The position numbers were made by a program, and so were the translations under genes. Shown here piece by piece: positions 30,801 through 40,200 of a DNA stretch of 64,000 nucleotides (the first letter of the stretch is position 1; each line of letters begins with the position of its first letter). The notes below the pieces were generated by a model. The model had not been told where the DNA came from and searched no databases. It was given only the letters and a program-made list of their open reading frames with translations. Source of the stretch: Isoptericola jiangsuensis (GTDB lineage Bacteria; Actinomycetota; Actinomycetes; Actinomycetales; Cellulomonadaceae); NCBI RefSeq assembly GCF_002563715.1, contig NZ_PDJJ01000001.1, positions 3,720,001 to 3,784,000 on the forward strand, written 5' to 3'.

Positions 30801-32319
30801 CGGTGACGCGCGGGACGCGGCGCTGCGGGCCGTCGACGCCCGCGTGCGGGGCGTCGTGGAGGCCGCGCCCGCGGACGCCACGGTGCTGGTGCTGGACGTC
30901 GGCAACCCCGCGCCGACCCGCCCGGCGCTCGGCATGGGCGTGGCCCGCACCGACACCGAGTCCGCGCCGTCCTACCTGACGTCCACGGCGACCCGCTGGC
31001 TGGGCGTGGTGCGCCTCCTGGACGTGCCGCCGACGCTCGTGGAGAGCTTCGACCTGCCGCGACCCGCCGACTTCTCGGGGGCGCCGCTGGCGCTGGGCGA
31101 CCACCGGCCCGCGAGCACGGAGACGACGGTCGAGGACCTCGCGGCCCTCACCGACCGCGACCACTCGTTGCGGGTCGTCACCGGCACCGTGACGGGGGTG
31201 CCCACGTACGTGGCGCTGGCCGCGTTCCTGCTGGTGGTGCTGGCCCTGCCGGGCGTCCGCCGGCGCCGGTCCGCGCGCACGGTGGCGGTGTGGGAGCGGA
31301 CGCTGGAGGCGGTGCTGCTGGTGTGCGCGGCCGTGCCCGCCGCGACGTTCCTCATGACGACGTGGTCGTGGTGGCGGCTGCCCGACCCGGTGGCGGGCCT
31401 GTGGACGGCCCTGCTGGGCTGCACGGCCCTGGTCGCGGCCGTGGGCACGCTGGCGCCGCGCCGGCCGGCGTGGGCCGGGCCGGTGCTGGTGTCCTGGGTG
31501 ACGTTCGTCGAGCTGTCGGTGGACGCCGTGCTCGGCACGCCGCTGCACCGGGGCAGCCCCCTGGGCGCCGCCCCCACGCTGGGCGGCCGGTTCTACGGGT
31601 TCGGCAATCCCACCTACTCCGTGTACGCGGTCGTGGCGGTGCTTGCCGCAGCCGGTCTGGCCACCGTCGTGACGCGGCGCTGGAACCGGGTGGCGGGGGC
31701 CGTCGCGGCCTCGCTGGTGGGCCTCGTGGCGCTCGTGGTGACGGTGTGGCCGACGTTCGGCGTGGACGTCGGCGGCGGCCTGGTGCTGGTCCCGGTGTTC
31801 GTCGTGGTGGTGCTGGCCGTGCTCGGAGCCCGGCTCACGTGGCAGCGCATGCTGCTGGCCGGGGGCGCCGGCGTCCTGCTGGTGGCCGTCATCGGCGTGC
31901 TCGACTGGCTGCGCCCCGCCGCCGAGCGCTCCCACCTGGGCGCGTTCGTGCAGTCGGTCGTGGACGGCACGGCGTTCGAGACGGTGTGGCGCAAGGCCGG
32001 GTACGCGCTGCGGTCCCTCGACAGCGGCCCGCCCGCGTGGCTGTCGCTGGCGGTGCTGGTGGCGGTCGTCCTGCTGCTGTGGGGCGGTCCGCGGTTCCGT
32101 GCGCGCTGGCTGGAGCGCACGCAGGAGGCGTGGCCGCTGCTGCGGGCCGTGCTCGTCGCGCTCCTCCTCGCGGGCGTGGGCGGAGCGCTGGTCAACGACT
32201 ACGGCATCCGCGTGGTGACGATCATGCTGTTCCCGGCCGTGCCGCTGCTGGGGCTGCTGGTGCTCCGGGTGGCGTCCCCGATAGCCTCCGCCGCGAAGGG
32301 ACCTGAGCAGAGCGTGTGA
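27862..32319 (+). CDS. 1,485-residue membrane protein made of two homologous halves
   Basis: Signal-type N-terminus (ALVLGLLCTVLLALLPTTAQA). Each half has an extracytoplasmic domain reminiscent of alkaline-phosphatase-like phosphodiesterases, followed by a multi-helix membrane domain. Matching landmarks: LAGVAGLRWSDV (residue 33) with LVGTDGVRWQDV (about 794); LSLSAG with LGLSAG; FYGFSNSVFAVYSVV (about 513) with FYGFGNPTYSVYAVV (about 1245); GADFGG with GVDVGG; LLNDSGI with LVNDYGI. The metal-binding pattern of sulfatases is not obvious, so an enzymatic role is unproven. GTG start; TAGGCT (27850-27855) six bases upstream indicates a leaderless mRNA. Function unknown; perhaps envelope biogenesis. 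The fusion is discussed in the findings. Confidence 0.85.
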   Translation: MRPSVRPAALVLGLLCTVLLALLPTTAQADDATPADTPLVLAGVAGLRWSDVDAARTPHLWRLVGGGSVASSSVRTLTPTCAQDAWLSLSAGSRVVTTTEETEPAEEGGAGGDDEQDVTTCPPLPTVAAPHAADAPQPARVPGWDALVAPDGEASDPVTAAPGALATLADAVGGCTTAVGPGGALALADPGGDVARYVGDEEDLTADDVATCAVTVVDLGELPDAAVERSAAVGEVDAAVGRLADLLPAGGRLVVAGLADTPLGPVDLQVVVDWTSPGGGATWLTSTSSRWPGVVVTGDLSATLADALLEGSDPEDPAVAEAAAAFTGSPLEHGEDRRLSVARTVENRQYLSVLTETLPRMTPVLVGAAALGVVAAVGWLLVSRRRRAADTEDAPGGTVEPGARPGHGTRLALAVLALAASVPGAATLATLSRWWVWDTPVTVLSLAVPAAALALALAAWWARRLLPRSPWRLPTTLAAATWLVLTVDGLTGTTLQQGSLLGPAPSLGARFYGFSNSVFAVYSVVGIVLAAGAVAVLRNAGAGRRAQVLTASAVAVVTVAVDGLPPFGADFGGILALVPAFAVLVLGVAGTRLTWRLVALVAGATVLLVAVVAVADWASPPSTHLGGFVQAVLDGSALTVVGGKAAGAWATVANPVGAAAAVVCAAVGWAVLDPRRARLHGLAAAYDRDPLLRRTVVALVTVAVVGTLLNDSGIVVAGYVVLFATAVLLVGPLDVRLGALPGGERGTAWHLAGATAGLALLLQLGGAALPATGHAGDVSAGGEPVVEADAPVVLVGTDGVRWQDVSPTATPTLWRMLRDGASAGGVTTGSTGASGDCVAAGWLGLSAGRSPVTGSTQDDVWRCADWTVEPGDDGAAAVDGWDDLTALQSASEFNPHPGVLGDTFAAGDVCTTAVGPGAALALATTDGTVARYRDLDAALADPDDTFSCPVTVVDAGAAPYHPTGTTTSTTRPVPDDATTPGDARDAALRAVDARVRGVVEAAPADATVLVLDVGNPAPTRPALGMGVARTDTESAPSYLTSTATRWLGVVRLLDVPPTLVESFDLPRPADFSGAPLALGDHRPASTETTVEDLAALTDRDHSLRVVTGTVTGVPTYVALAAFLLVVLALPGVRRRRSARTVAVWERTLEAVLLVCAAVPAATFLMTTWSWWRLPDPVAGLWTALLGCTALVAAVGTLAPRRPAWAGPVLVSWVTFVELSVDAVLGTPLHRGSPLGAAPTLGGRFYGFGNPTYSVYAVVAVLAAAGLATVVTRRWNRVAGAVAASLVGLVALVVTVWPTFGVDVGGGLVLVPVFVVVVLAVLGARLTWQRMLLAGGAGVLLVAVIGVLDWLRPAAERSHLGAFVQSVVDGTAFETVWRKAGYALRSLDSGPPAWLSLAVLVAVVLLLWGGPRFRARWLERTQEAWPLLRAVLVALLLAGVGGALVNDYGIRVVTIMLFPAVPLLGLLVLRVASPIASAAKGPEQSV

Positions 32320-32353
32320 CACGCCGACGCGGCGGGAATCATCTCGGCGTGTC
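32318..32353 (+). terminator. Hairpin after the two-half membrane protein
   Basis: A perfect 10-bp stem, GACACGCCGA (32318-32327) and TCGGCGTGTC (32344-32353), overlaps the stop codon. It may terminate the gene, or be an operator for the gene at 32401. Confidence 0.5.
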
Positions 32354-32400
32354 GCACGTTATGTCAGGCGGTCACCCATCCCACCCGAACGAGGAGCATC

Positions 32401-32817
32401 GTGCGACGCATCCCCCGGAAGGTCGAGGTCGAGGACGATTCCGGCCACGTCACCCGCTACGTCCGCCACGACAACGGCGAGGGCTACGCCTCGCCGCGCG
32501 CGTCGGTCCACGTCGACGCCGTCGTCGAGCCCGGCGCCTACGTCGAGGAGGGCGCCCACGTGGCCGCCCGCGCGCGCGTCGGCCGGTACAGCTGGATCGA
32601 CGTCGACGCCGTCGTCGGCACGGGCGCCAGCATCGGCGCCGGGGTCCACGTCGGCCGCCGCGGCCACGTCGGCGCCGGAGCCCGGATCGGTGCGCACGCC
32701 CGGCTCGGGCACGACGTCCACGTCGCCCCCGGGGCCGTCGTCGAGCCCGACGAGATCGTCCCGTCCGGCACCGAGGTGCTGCCCGCCGCGCGCCGCACCG
32801 CCGACGCCGCCGCCTGA
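32401..32817 (+). CDS. Small left-handed beta-helix (hexapeptide-repeat) protein
   Basis: A 138-residue protein. Residues 30-120 are hexapeptide repeats with aliphatic i positions and frequent Gly (VEPGAYVEEGAHVAARARVG, then ASIGAGVHVG), forming a left-handed parallel beta helix as in acyltransferases and gamma-class carbonic anhydrases. No catalytic His clearly matches a known transferase motif and there is no C-terminal cap, so enzyme activity is uncertain. GTG start with GAGGAG six bases upstream. It sits alone between the large membrane protein and the YihY gene. Confidence 0.8.
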   Translation: MRRIPRKVEVEDDSGHVTRYVRHDNGEGYASPRASVHVDAVVEPGAYVEEGAHVAARARVGRYSWIDVDAVVGTGASIGAGVHVGRRGHVGAGARIGAHARLGHDVHVAPGAVVEPDEIVPSGTEVLPAARRTADAAA

Positions 32818-32972
32818 CGCACCACCCGTCCCCCGCTGACGCGCACCGTCGGCGGTGACACCCCCGCACCCGACACCCGCACGCCGTCGACCTGCGCCCT
32901 CACGTTGCAGGCCGACGGCACGGCGGCGACCCTGAAGGCTGGACATCCGGCGGACGGGACGAGGAGCGGACG

Positions 32973-34100
32973 ATGGCGGGAACCGAGTCAGGGCCGACAC
33001 GACCGGACACGGACGACGGCGTCCCCCTGGAGGCGATCGCCCCCGAGGACCCCGTCACCGAAGGACACGACCGGGCCCGGCCCGCCTACGGCCAGGCGCT
33101 GAAGAGCACCCTGCGGGAGTTCTCCGAGGACGGCTGCACCGACCTCGCCGCCGCCCTCACCTACTACTCGGTGATGGCGTCCGCGCCCGCGATCCTCGCA
33201 CTCGTCTCCCTGCTCGGATTCGTCGGGGACGCCGAGGCCGCCCTCGACTCGATCACCACCGCGCTCGAGGAGTTCCTCCCGCAGGAGACCCTCGACATCA
33301 TCACGCCCCTCATCGACAACGCCCTCACCTCCACCGGTGCGGGCTTCGCCCTCATCGCCGGCCTCGTGCTGGCGCTGTGGTCGGCCTCCGGGTACGTCGG
33401 CGCGTTCGGGCGCGCCATGAACGTCGTCTACGAGGTCGCCGAGGGCCGCCCCGTGTGGAAGCTCCGGCCCGTCATGTACGCGATCACCCTCGCCGTCGTG
33501 CTGCTCGCCGTCGTCATCGTCGCCAGCCTCGTGCTCTCCGGGCCGATCGTCTCCGCCGTCGGGGACGCCGTCGGGCTCTCGGCCGCCGCGCTCACCGTGT
33601 GGAACATCGCCAAGTGGCCCGTCGCGCTCCTGCTGGTCGTGTTCGTCGTCGCGCTGCTCTACCACTTCACCCCGAACGTCAAGCACCCCCGGTTCCGGTG
33701 GACCAGTCTCGGCTCGGCCGTCGCCATCGGCATCTGGATCCTCGCCTCGGCCGGCTTCGCGTTCTACGTGACGAGTTTCAGCTACGGGTCGACCTACGGC
33801 ACCCTCGGCACCGTCATCGTGTTCCTGCTGTGGCTGTGGATCACCAACCTCGCCCTGCTGCTCGGCGCCGAGCTCGACTCCGAGATCGAGCGCAGCCGCG
33901 AGCTGCGCGACGGCTACGAGGCCGAGGTCACGCTGCAGCTGCCGCCCCGCGACACCCGCGCGTCGGACAAAAAGGCCGCCAAGAAGGCCGAGTCCGTCGC
34001 CGAGGCGCGCGAGGTGCGCCAGGCGGCCACCGCCGACCAGGACGTCGCCGCCACGCGGACGGACTCCGCGTCGTCGACATCGTCCCCGACGGCCGACTGA
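32973..34100 (+). CDS. YihY/BrkB family membrane protein
   Basis: A 375-residue protein. Conserved N-terminal stretch CTDLAAALTYYSVMASAPAI, six membrane helices, and FTPNVKHPRFRWTSLGSA followed by YGSTYGTLGTVIVFLLWLW are diagnostic of the YihY (formerly RNase BN) family. It is an inner-membrane protein of unknown function, and is not the RNase. The C-terminal 70 residues are charged, with KKAAKKAES, and likely cytosolic. ATG start with GAGGAG seven bases upstream. Confidence 0.93.
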   Translation: MAGTESGPTRPDTDDGVPLEAIAPEDPVTEGHDRARPAYGQALKSTLREFSEDGCTDLAAALTYYSVMASAPAILALVSLLGFVGDAEAALDSITTALEEFLPQETLDIITPLIDNALTSTGAGFALIAGLVLALWSASGYVGAFGRAMNVVYEVAEGRPVWKLRPVMYAITLAVVLLAVVIVASLVLSGPIVSAVGDAVGLSAAALTVWNIAKWPVALLLVVFVVALLYHFTPNVKHPRFRWTSLGSAVAIGIWILASAGFAFYVTSFSYGSTYGTLGTVIVFLLWLWITNLALLLGAELDSEIERSRELRDGYEAEVTLQLPPRDTRASDKKAAKKAESVAEAREVRQAATADQDVAATRTDSASSTSSPTAD

Positions 34101-34111
34101 CGCCGGACCGT

Positions 34112-34201
34112 GCGCTGACTCGCGGGACCCTGCGCTGACTCGCCGGGCCGCGCGCTGACTCGCCGGGCCGCGCGCTGAGTCGCCGGGCCCTGCGCTGAGT
34201 C
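34112..34201 (-). repeat. 20-bp-period intergenic array D (inverted GASTCAGCGC)
   Basis: Five perfect decamers at an exact 20-base step: GCGCTGACTC at 34112, 34132 and 34152, then GCGCTGAGTC at 34172 and 34192. Spacers are GCGGGACCCT, GCCGGGCCGC (two) and GCCGGGCCCT. It lies between two convergent genes, 11 bases after the YihY stop codon. Confidence 0.95.
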
Positions 34202-34218
34202 GCGGGCCCGGGACGGGG

Positions 34219-34249
34219 CCGTCCGGGGTGACGGTCCCGCCCCGGACGG
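34219..34249 (-). terminator. Terminator of the first giant surface protein
   Basis: A perfect 10-bp GC-rich stem CCGTCCGGGG / CCCCGGACGG with an 11-base loop, directly abutting the stop codon of the minus-strand gene. Confidence 0.65.
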
Positions 34250-37200
34250 TCAGTCGGTGCCCAGACGGCGGCGCACGAACACCAGCAGGCCGCCGACGGC
34301 GCCGAGGAGCAGGGCGACGCCCAGCAGGGGGAGCACGAACGCACCGGTGCGCGGCAGCGGCGGCGGCACGGCCGGGAACATGTTCGTCACGGTGACCTGT
34401 GCGGGATCGCCCGCGGCGACGACAACCGCGCCGGGCGCGCCGCCGTCCACGGCGGAGACCTCGGTCGCGGTCGCGCCGCCCGTGTCGGTCTCGGTGACGA
34501 CGCACTCGGCGCCGACGGGCAGCGGGGACCACGTGACCGTCTGCCCGGCGGTGACGTCCCGGGTCGCGCCGCCGGGCACGTCGAGGTCGCGGCCCTCGAA
34601 GGTGCAGGCGAGCGACACCTCGAACGTGCCGGTGTCGTACGCGGCGCCGACGAACCCGACCTCCTTGGTGACCTGCACGGCGCCGGCGGCGTAGTCGTTG
34701 GTCACGGTCACGACCGCCGGGTCGGCGTCGGTGCCGGGCACGACGACCTCGCCCGGTGCGCCGCCGTCCACGGTGGTCGAGACGGTGGACGACGTCGCGC
34801 CGCCCGCGTCGGTCTCGGTGACGACGCACTCCGCGCCGACGGGCAGCTCGTCGTAGGTGACGGTCTCCCCCGGGCCGAACGTGCGGACGGCCCCGCCGGG
34901 GACGTCGACCGGCTCACCCTGGAACGTGCAGACGGCGTCGACCTCGTACGGCCCGGCGCCGAACTCGGCGGCGCCTCCGGTGAGCGTCTTGGTGACGTCG
35001 AACGCGCCGAGGTCGAACGTGTTGGTCACGGTGACCTCGGCGGGGTCGGCGTCGACACCGGGCACCACGGCCTCGCCGGGAGCGCCGCCGTCGACCGTGG
35101 TCGACACGGTCGAGGACGTCGCCCCGGCTGCGTCCGTCTCCGTCACCAGGCACTCCGCACCGACGGGCAGGCCGTCATAGGTGACCGATTCGCCGCCCTG
35201 GAGCTCGCGCACCGCGCCACCGGGGACGTCGACGGGCTCGCCCTCGAACGTGCAGGCCACCGACACCTCGAACGGGCCGGTGCCGTAGGCGGCGCCCGCT
35301 CCGTCCACCACCTTCGTGACGGTGAGGGCGCCGAGGTCGAACGTGTTCGTCACGACGATCTCCAGGGGGTCCGCGTCGGCCCCGGTCTCCCGCACCAGCA
35401 CGGCGGGCGGCTCGATGGTGACGGACGTGGCGCCGCCCTGACCGGTCTCGGACAGGGTGCAGACGGAGCCGTCCTCCAGCCCGAAGTACACGGCCACCCC
35501 GGTGCCGTCGGTGACGTCGATCTCCCGCACGGGGCCGCCCGGGATCGGGATCGGCTCACCCCGGAACGTGCAGCGCAGCGTGACCTCGAACGGTCCGGTG
35601 CCGTAGGCCGCGCCGTCGCCGTCCACGACCTTGCGCACCAGCAGCGGGCTGGTGCTGAACAGGTTGTCGAACGTCACGGTCACGGTCGTGGGCTCGCCGT
35701 CCTCGGTCGGCGGCACGGTGACGGTCGTCGACCGGCCGGGCTGCGCCTCGCCGTCGTCCACCGTGACGGTCGTGGAGGTGGCGCCGAAGTCGTCCGTCTC
35801 GGTGACGACGCACTCCGCGCCCACCGGCAGGCCCCCGAACACGGCCGGGTCGCCGACGTCGAAGACCCGCACGGCGCCGCCCGGCACCTCGATGGGCTCG
35901 CCCTCGAACGTGCACGCCAGGGTGACCTCGAACGGCCCCACCGGGTAGAGGATCGCGCCGAGCCCGGAGGTCTCCTTGTCCACCTCGATCGTGCCGACGT
36001 CGTACGTGTTCGTCACGGTGATCGTCACCGGGTCGGCGTCGTCCGCGGGGACGACGACCTCGCCGGGTGCGCCGCCGTCGATGGACGTGGAGATCTCGAC
36101 GTCGGTGGCGCCGAAGTCGTCGGTCTCGGTGACGGTGCACTCCGCACCCACGGGCAGGCCGTCGTACGTGACCGAGCCGCCGGGGGTGAGGATCTGCGTC
36201 GCGCCGCCCGGGACGGCGACGTCCGCGCCCTCGAACGTGCACGCCACCGACACCTCGAACGGGCCGGTGCCGAACGCGGCACCGTCACCCTCGACGACCT
36301 TCTCCACGGTGAAGGAGCCCAGGTCGTACGTGTTGGTCACGGTCACCTCGACGACGTCGGTGGTGCCGTCCGCGCCTCCGACGACGAGCGTGTCGGGGTC
36401 GATCACGACGGACGTGGCCTGGCCCGGGTCGGACTCGGTGACGGTGCACTCCGCCCCGATCGGCAGACCGTCCCAGGTGACGGTGCCGCCGTCGGTGACC
36501 GTCCGGGTCGCGCCGCCGGGCACGTCGATCGGCTCGCCCTCGAAGGTGCACTCCAGCGTCAGCTCGTAGGGGCCCTGCGCGAACTCCGCGCCGTCCCCGT
36601 CGACCGTCTTCGTGGCCTCGACGGCGCCCGCGTCGAACGTGTTGGTCGCGACGACCTCGACCGTGCCGCCGCCGTCCGTGCCGGGCGGCACGACGACGTC
36701 GACGGTGGTGCCGTCCACGGGCGCGCCGTCGTCGACGGTGAGCGTGGACGAGGTGGCGCCGCCGGTGCCGGTCTCGGTCACGGTGCACTCCGCGCCGACG
36801 GGCAGACCGTCGAACGTCACGGTCTCCCCGCCCACGAACGTCTGCGACGCGGGGTCCACCGTGACCGGCTGCCCCTGGAACGTGCACTCCACGGTCACCT
36901 CGAACGGTCCGACGCCGAACTCCGCGGCGTCGCCGTCCACGACCTTCGACACCTCGATCGCGCCGAGGTCGAACGTGTTGGTCGCCGTCACGGTGACCGT
37001 CTCGTCCGCGACGATCGTCACCGGGCTGGGCGACACGTCCACCGTGGTGGCGCCGCCGTCGTCGGACTCGATGACGGTGCAGGACGCTCCCGCCGCCAGG
37101 TCGTCGATCGTCACGGACTCGCCGCCGGTGAGCGTGATCGTGTCGGCGTACACCACGGTCTCGCCCTGGCCGGTGTCCAGGGTGCACTCGACGTCGAGCG

Positions 37201-40200
37201 TGAACGGACCCGCGCCGAACCCCGCGCCGTCGCCGTCCACGACCTTCGCGACCTCCAGCGACCCGACGTCGTAGGCGTTGGTGATCTCCGCGGCGTTCGT
37301 GGCCCGGCTCGTCGACTGCGTGTCCGGCTCCAGCACGACGGTGGTGGACGTGCCGTCCGTCGTCACGACGCCGCCGTCGTCCTGCGTGACCGTGATCGAC
37401 GTCGACGGCGCGCCCGCCGTCCCCGTCTCCGTGATCGTGCACTCCGCGCCCGCCGGCAGGCCGGTGAGCTCGACGGGATCCGCACCGTCCTGGAGCTCCA
37501 CCACCATCGGGGCGTCGGGCCCGTACCCGTCGGCGTACACCGCGTCGCCGAGGAACGTGCACTCCACGGTGGCCTCGAACGGGCCGTAGGCGATCGGGTT
37601 CCCGTCCGCGTCGACCGCGTCGCTCTCCACCTTCTTCGACAGCTCCAGGCCGGCGAGCCGGTAGATGTTCGCCACGAAGATGTCGACGACGTCGGGGTCC
37701 TGCTCGATCGTGACCGACGACGGGATGACGACCACGTCGGTCTGGCCGTTGCCGGCGGCCTCGGAGATCGTGCACTCCGCGCCGTACGGCAGGTTCGGGA
37801 CGACGAGCGGTTCGCCGGGGGTCACGGTGACCGGGATCGGGTCGAGCTCGGTCTCCACCCACGACCCGACCGCGGACGTGCACAGCACCTCCAGGTCCAT
37901 CGTGTCCGGCGCGTACGCCGCCCCGTCGCCCAGCACCAGCTTGTTGACCTCCAGCGGGCCGGCCGCCGTGGCGATACCGACCTGCGGGCCCTCCACGGGC
38001 AGCAGGTTGCGCAGGTCCCCGTCCTCGCGCTGGTACACGGCGTTCACCGCCGCGGAGTTGAACGCGTACGCCAGGTTGCCGTCGTCCGGCACCTCCGGCG
38101 GGGTCGTCGACACCGCCTCCAGCGCGACGAACTCACCCGGCTCGAGCGCCTCGCCGTCGGGGAAGGTGATGACGAACTTGATCGCCGTGACCTGGCTGAG
38201 GAGGCTCTCGGGCTCGTCACCGGTGAACGGCACCCACCCGGTCGTCGGGTCGTCGGTGGGGCAGACCGGGTCGTTCAGCGGGTCCTCGATGTCGTCCAGG
38301 CAGTAGTCGTCCACCGTCGTGTAGGAGAACCTCGCCGTGGTGCCCGCCGGGGCGTTGACGAGCTGCGGCGGCGGGTCGCCCCGCAGGATCGGCTCGAACT
38401 GCGAACCGCGCGAGGTGTCCGCGTACGACCCCGTGTCGCCCGGCGTGGGGAAGCGGTCGTAGCCGACCAGCTTGAGCACGGGGTCGTTGCCGACGTTGCG
38501 GATGTTGACCCGCCAGGTCTCGTCGTGGCCCGGCGGGACGACCGGGGTGCAGGGGTAGGCGTAGAAGCCGTCCAGGTCCGGCGTGCACACGGTGTCCGGG
38601 TCCGCGCCCGGCGCGAGGATCACGTCCAGCTCGTCGTCCTCGGTCGCCTTCACCAGCTTGTTCTGGCTGATCACCGCCGACTCGGTGGGGCGGACGTCCG
38701 CGTCGGCCTCGCACGCGCCCGTGGCGTCGTCCAGCCGCGTCACGCACTCGTCCCACGGCCGGTCGCCCGTCACTCCCGCCGTGTTCTCGACGGTCGTCTG
38801 CGACGACAGGCCGACCCGGAACCGCACCAGCACCGTGATGGTGTACGTCTGCCCCACCCCGAGCGCGGCGCCCTCGGGGAACGAGAACTCCAGCGCCTCC
38901 AGGTTCCCGGTCTGGTCGATCGTGACGCCGTCCGCGCCGCCGACGGTCGTGGGCAGCGGCGTCCCGTCGGCCGGGTCCGGGTCCGGGCCCGACAGCGTGA
39001 ACGAGTACGGGTCCGGGACGTCCGCCAGCGTCAGCTGCGGGCCGTCGCCGTCCACCGGCATCGGGTCGGACACCACGAGGTCCTGGATCGCCCGGTCGCC
39101 CGTGTTCGTCACCGTGATCGACATCGGGAACGTCGCCGACGGCGTCTGCGTCCCGCCCGTCACGATGCCGTCGAAGTCCTTGACGATCTCGACACCGTTC
39201 GTGGCGTGCACGTACAGCAGGTCCGCCTCGGCCTCGTCCGTGCCGGTCACCGGCCCGCCGTCGACCTGCTCCACACCCGTGGCCGTGCCCTGCACCGAGT
39301 TGTTCGCCACGCCCGGGTCGGACTCCCCCGGACTCGGCGGGTTCGACGCGAGGTCCGGCAGCACCGGGCCGCCCGAGCGCATCTCGTCGCGCCGCTCGAT
39401 CGTGATCGGGACCCTCTGGACCGGCAGGGCCGGGTTCTCCCAGATCGACCCGTCCACCCGCGAGAACGTGAACCGCAGACCCTGCACGTCGCCGGGTGCG
39501 ACGCCCGCCGGCAGCTGGAAGACGTCCGTCGGCGTCCCCTCGACCCACGCGCCGCCCGTCACCGTCACCGGGGTCGCCGACCCCGGCGCCCCCGTGAACG
39601 TGCCGCCCACGTAGGCGTCCACCTGCACCTGCTCGATGGGCGCGGTGAGCGTGGCCGCCGCGTCGAACCCGACGAAGTCGTACTGGTTCCAGAACTGCGG
39701 GTCGTCGTCCACGAGCACCATCTCGGCGGTCCGCGACGGCCCCAGCGGCTGCCCCGTCAACGTCATCGTCACCGGGCCGGTCGACGGCTCCACGATCTGG
39801 TCCGGCACGAACTCCTTGTCGACCCGCAGCTCCAGCAACGGGTTCTGCAGCACCATCTCGGCGTCGTCGTACGCGTTCCGCACGTCGCCGGACGTGCCGC
39901 CCGGGTCGTCGATGGTGGCCACCGCACCGTTCGGCACCGGTGAGTACTCCCCCACCGACACCGGGTCGTTGTCGTACCGGTCCAGCACCCGCAGCTTCAG
40001 CTCCAGGTCCATCGACCCCGACGCGCCCGGTGGCACCAGCCCGTCGAACGCCACCTCCACGCCGACGACGTCCACCAGCTCCGCCGCGGTCAGGGCCTCG
40101 GCGCCCGCCTCGTCGAACGTCGCCGTCGAGTCGTCGTCGTACGTGACGGTCACCGTCGTCGTCGCGTCCGGCGCCATGCCCGGCGGCGGCGTGATCGTGA

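Noticed and set aside
27616-32322. A 1,568-codon open frame antisense to the two-half membrane protein
   Set aside because: GC-skewed third positions keep this frame open; the sense strand encodes clear membrane helices and duplicated motifs, while the antisense product is Arg/Gly/Pro-rich without signature.
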